Positions 40,908 through 40,942 of a stretch of DNA of 40,942 nt are shown piece by piece. Below the pieces are notes generated by a model that had not been told where the DNA came from, searched no databases, and worked only from the letters and a program-made list of their open reading frames with translations. Source of the stretch: Chara braunii (Eukaryota > Streptophyta > Charophyceae > Charales > Characeae); the NCBI GenBank assembly GCA_003427395.1, contig BFEA01000607.1, forward strand, positions 659,473-700,414, given 5' to 3'. The stretch's first letter is position 1. Every line of letters starts with the position of its first letter. Made by a program: the position numbers and the translations under genes.

Positions 40908-40942
<35 letters not shown>
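40907..40942. repeat. (GATA)n microsatellite at window edge
   Basis: A GATA tetranucleotide run to the last base. Confidence 0.95.

Noticed and set aside
1-40942. CRISPR arrays, operons, prokaryotic signals
   Set aside because: No regularly spaced repeats with unique spacers; LINEs, U6 and microsatellites show a nuclear eukaryotic sequence.

Overview
This is a eukaryotic, repeat-dominated window with no convincing host protein-coding gene. The most informative clue to the organism is a set of U6 snRNA-derived sequences whose 5' and 3' ends read like plant U6 (a TTCGGGACATCCG 5' stem-loop and an AAATCGAGAAATGGTCC 3' end). Together with an L1-like LINE carrying a CCHC knuckle in ORF1 and a Ty3/gypsy element with a chromodomain-like tail, this points to a streptophyte. 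The long microsatellites, AT-rich tracts and heavy LINE load would fit a large-genome charophyte alga (Chara-type), but that is inference. The sequence begins in (CG)n and ends in (GATA)n, so it may be a whole contig broken at simple repeats. It contains assembly gaps at 5684-5687 and 26039-26178 and single n bases at 16496, 16499 and 16503.

Layout. 1-2830: a 111-bp foldback element (two copies), a U6 retrocopy, direct repeats and a TTAA-flanked foldback repeat. 2830-5430: AT-rich, mostly unrecognised. 5430-8270: a (TG)n/(GA)n microsatellite, a U6 retrocopy with tail and target-site duplication (TSD), a SINE-like repeat, and degenerate tandem repeats interrupted by another U6 retrocopy that itself holds a SINE-like insert. 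8270-10440: pyrimidine-rich low-complexity DNA and dispersed repeats. 10465-12469: 3' end of a Ty3/gypsy element (integrase, chromodomain-like region, polypurine tract, LTR). 12640-17206: LINE A (+), 5'-truncated. 17240-18200: LINE D fragment (-). 18200-23150: a foldback copy, a TIR (terminal inverted repeat) element, tandem repeats, hairpin repeats and microsatellites. 23150-25534: LINE C (-), the 3' part of a second LINE family. 25534-26038: a GTCCGAC-rich palindromic element. 26179 to about 35250: LINE B (-), nearly full length, with tandem-repeat 5' region, ORF1, ORF2 and 3' UTR. 35250-35410: the 3' tail of another LINE. 36430-39490: an AT-rich tract with a decayed reverse transcriptase of Penelope-like appearance. 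39493-40942: a 301-bp TIR element, the fourth foldback copy, a strong hairpin and microsatellites.

How it fits together. The LINEs are the likely engine. Their 3' UTRs end in conserved stem-loops, tail fragments related to them are scattered in the window, and U6 copies carry A-rich tails and TSD-like flanks as expected of LINE-mediated retroposition. Every protein-coding element is broken by stops or frameshifts. The strongest undescribed signal is the 111-bp foldback family: three diverged copies keep exactly the same length and a single-register helix of about 41 bp, with paired substitutions in the two arms.
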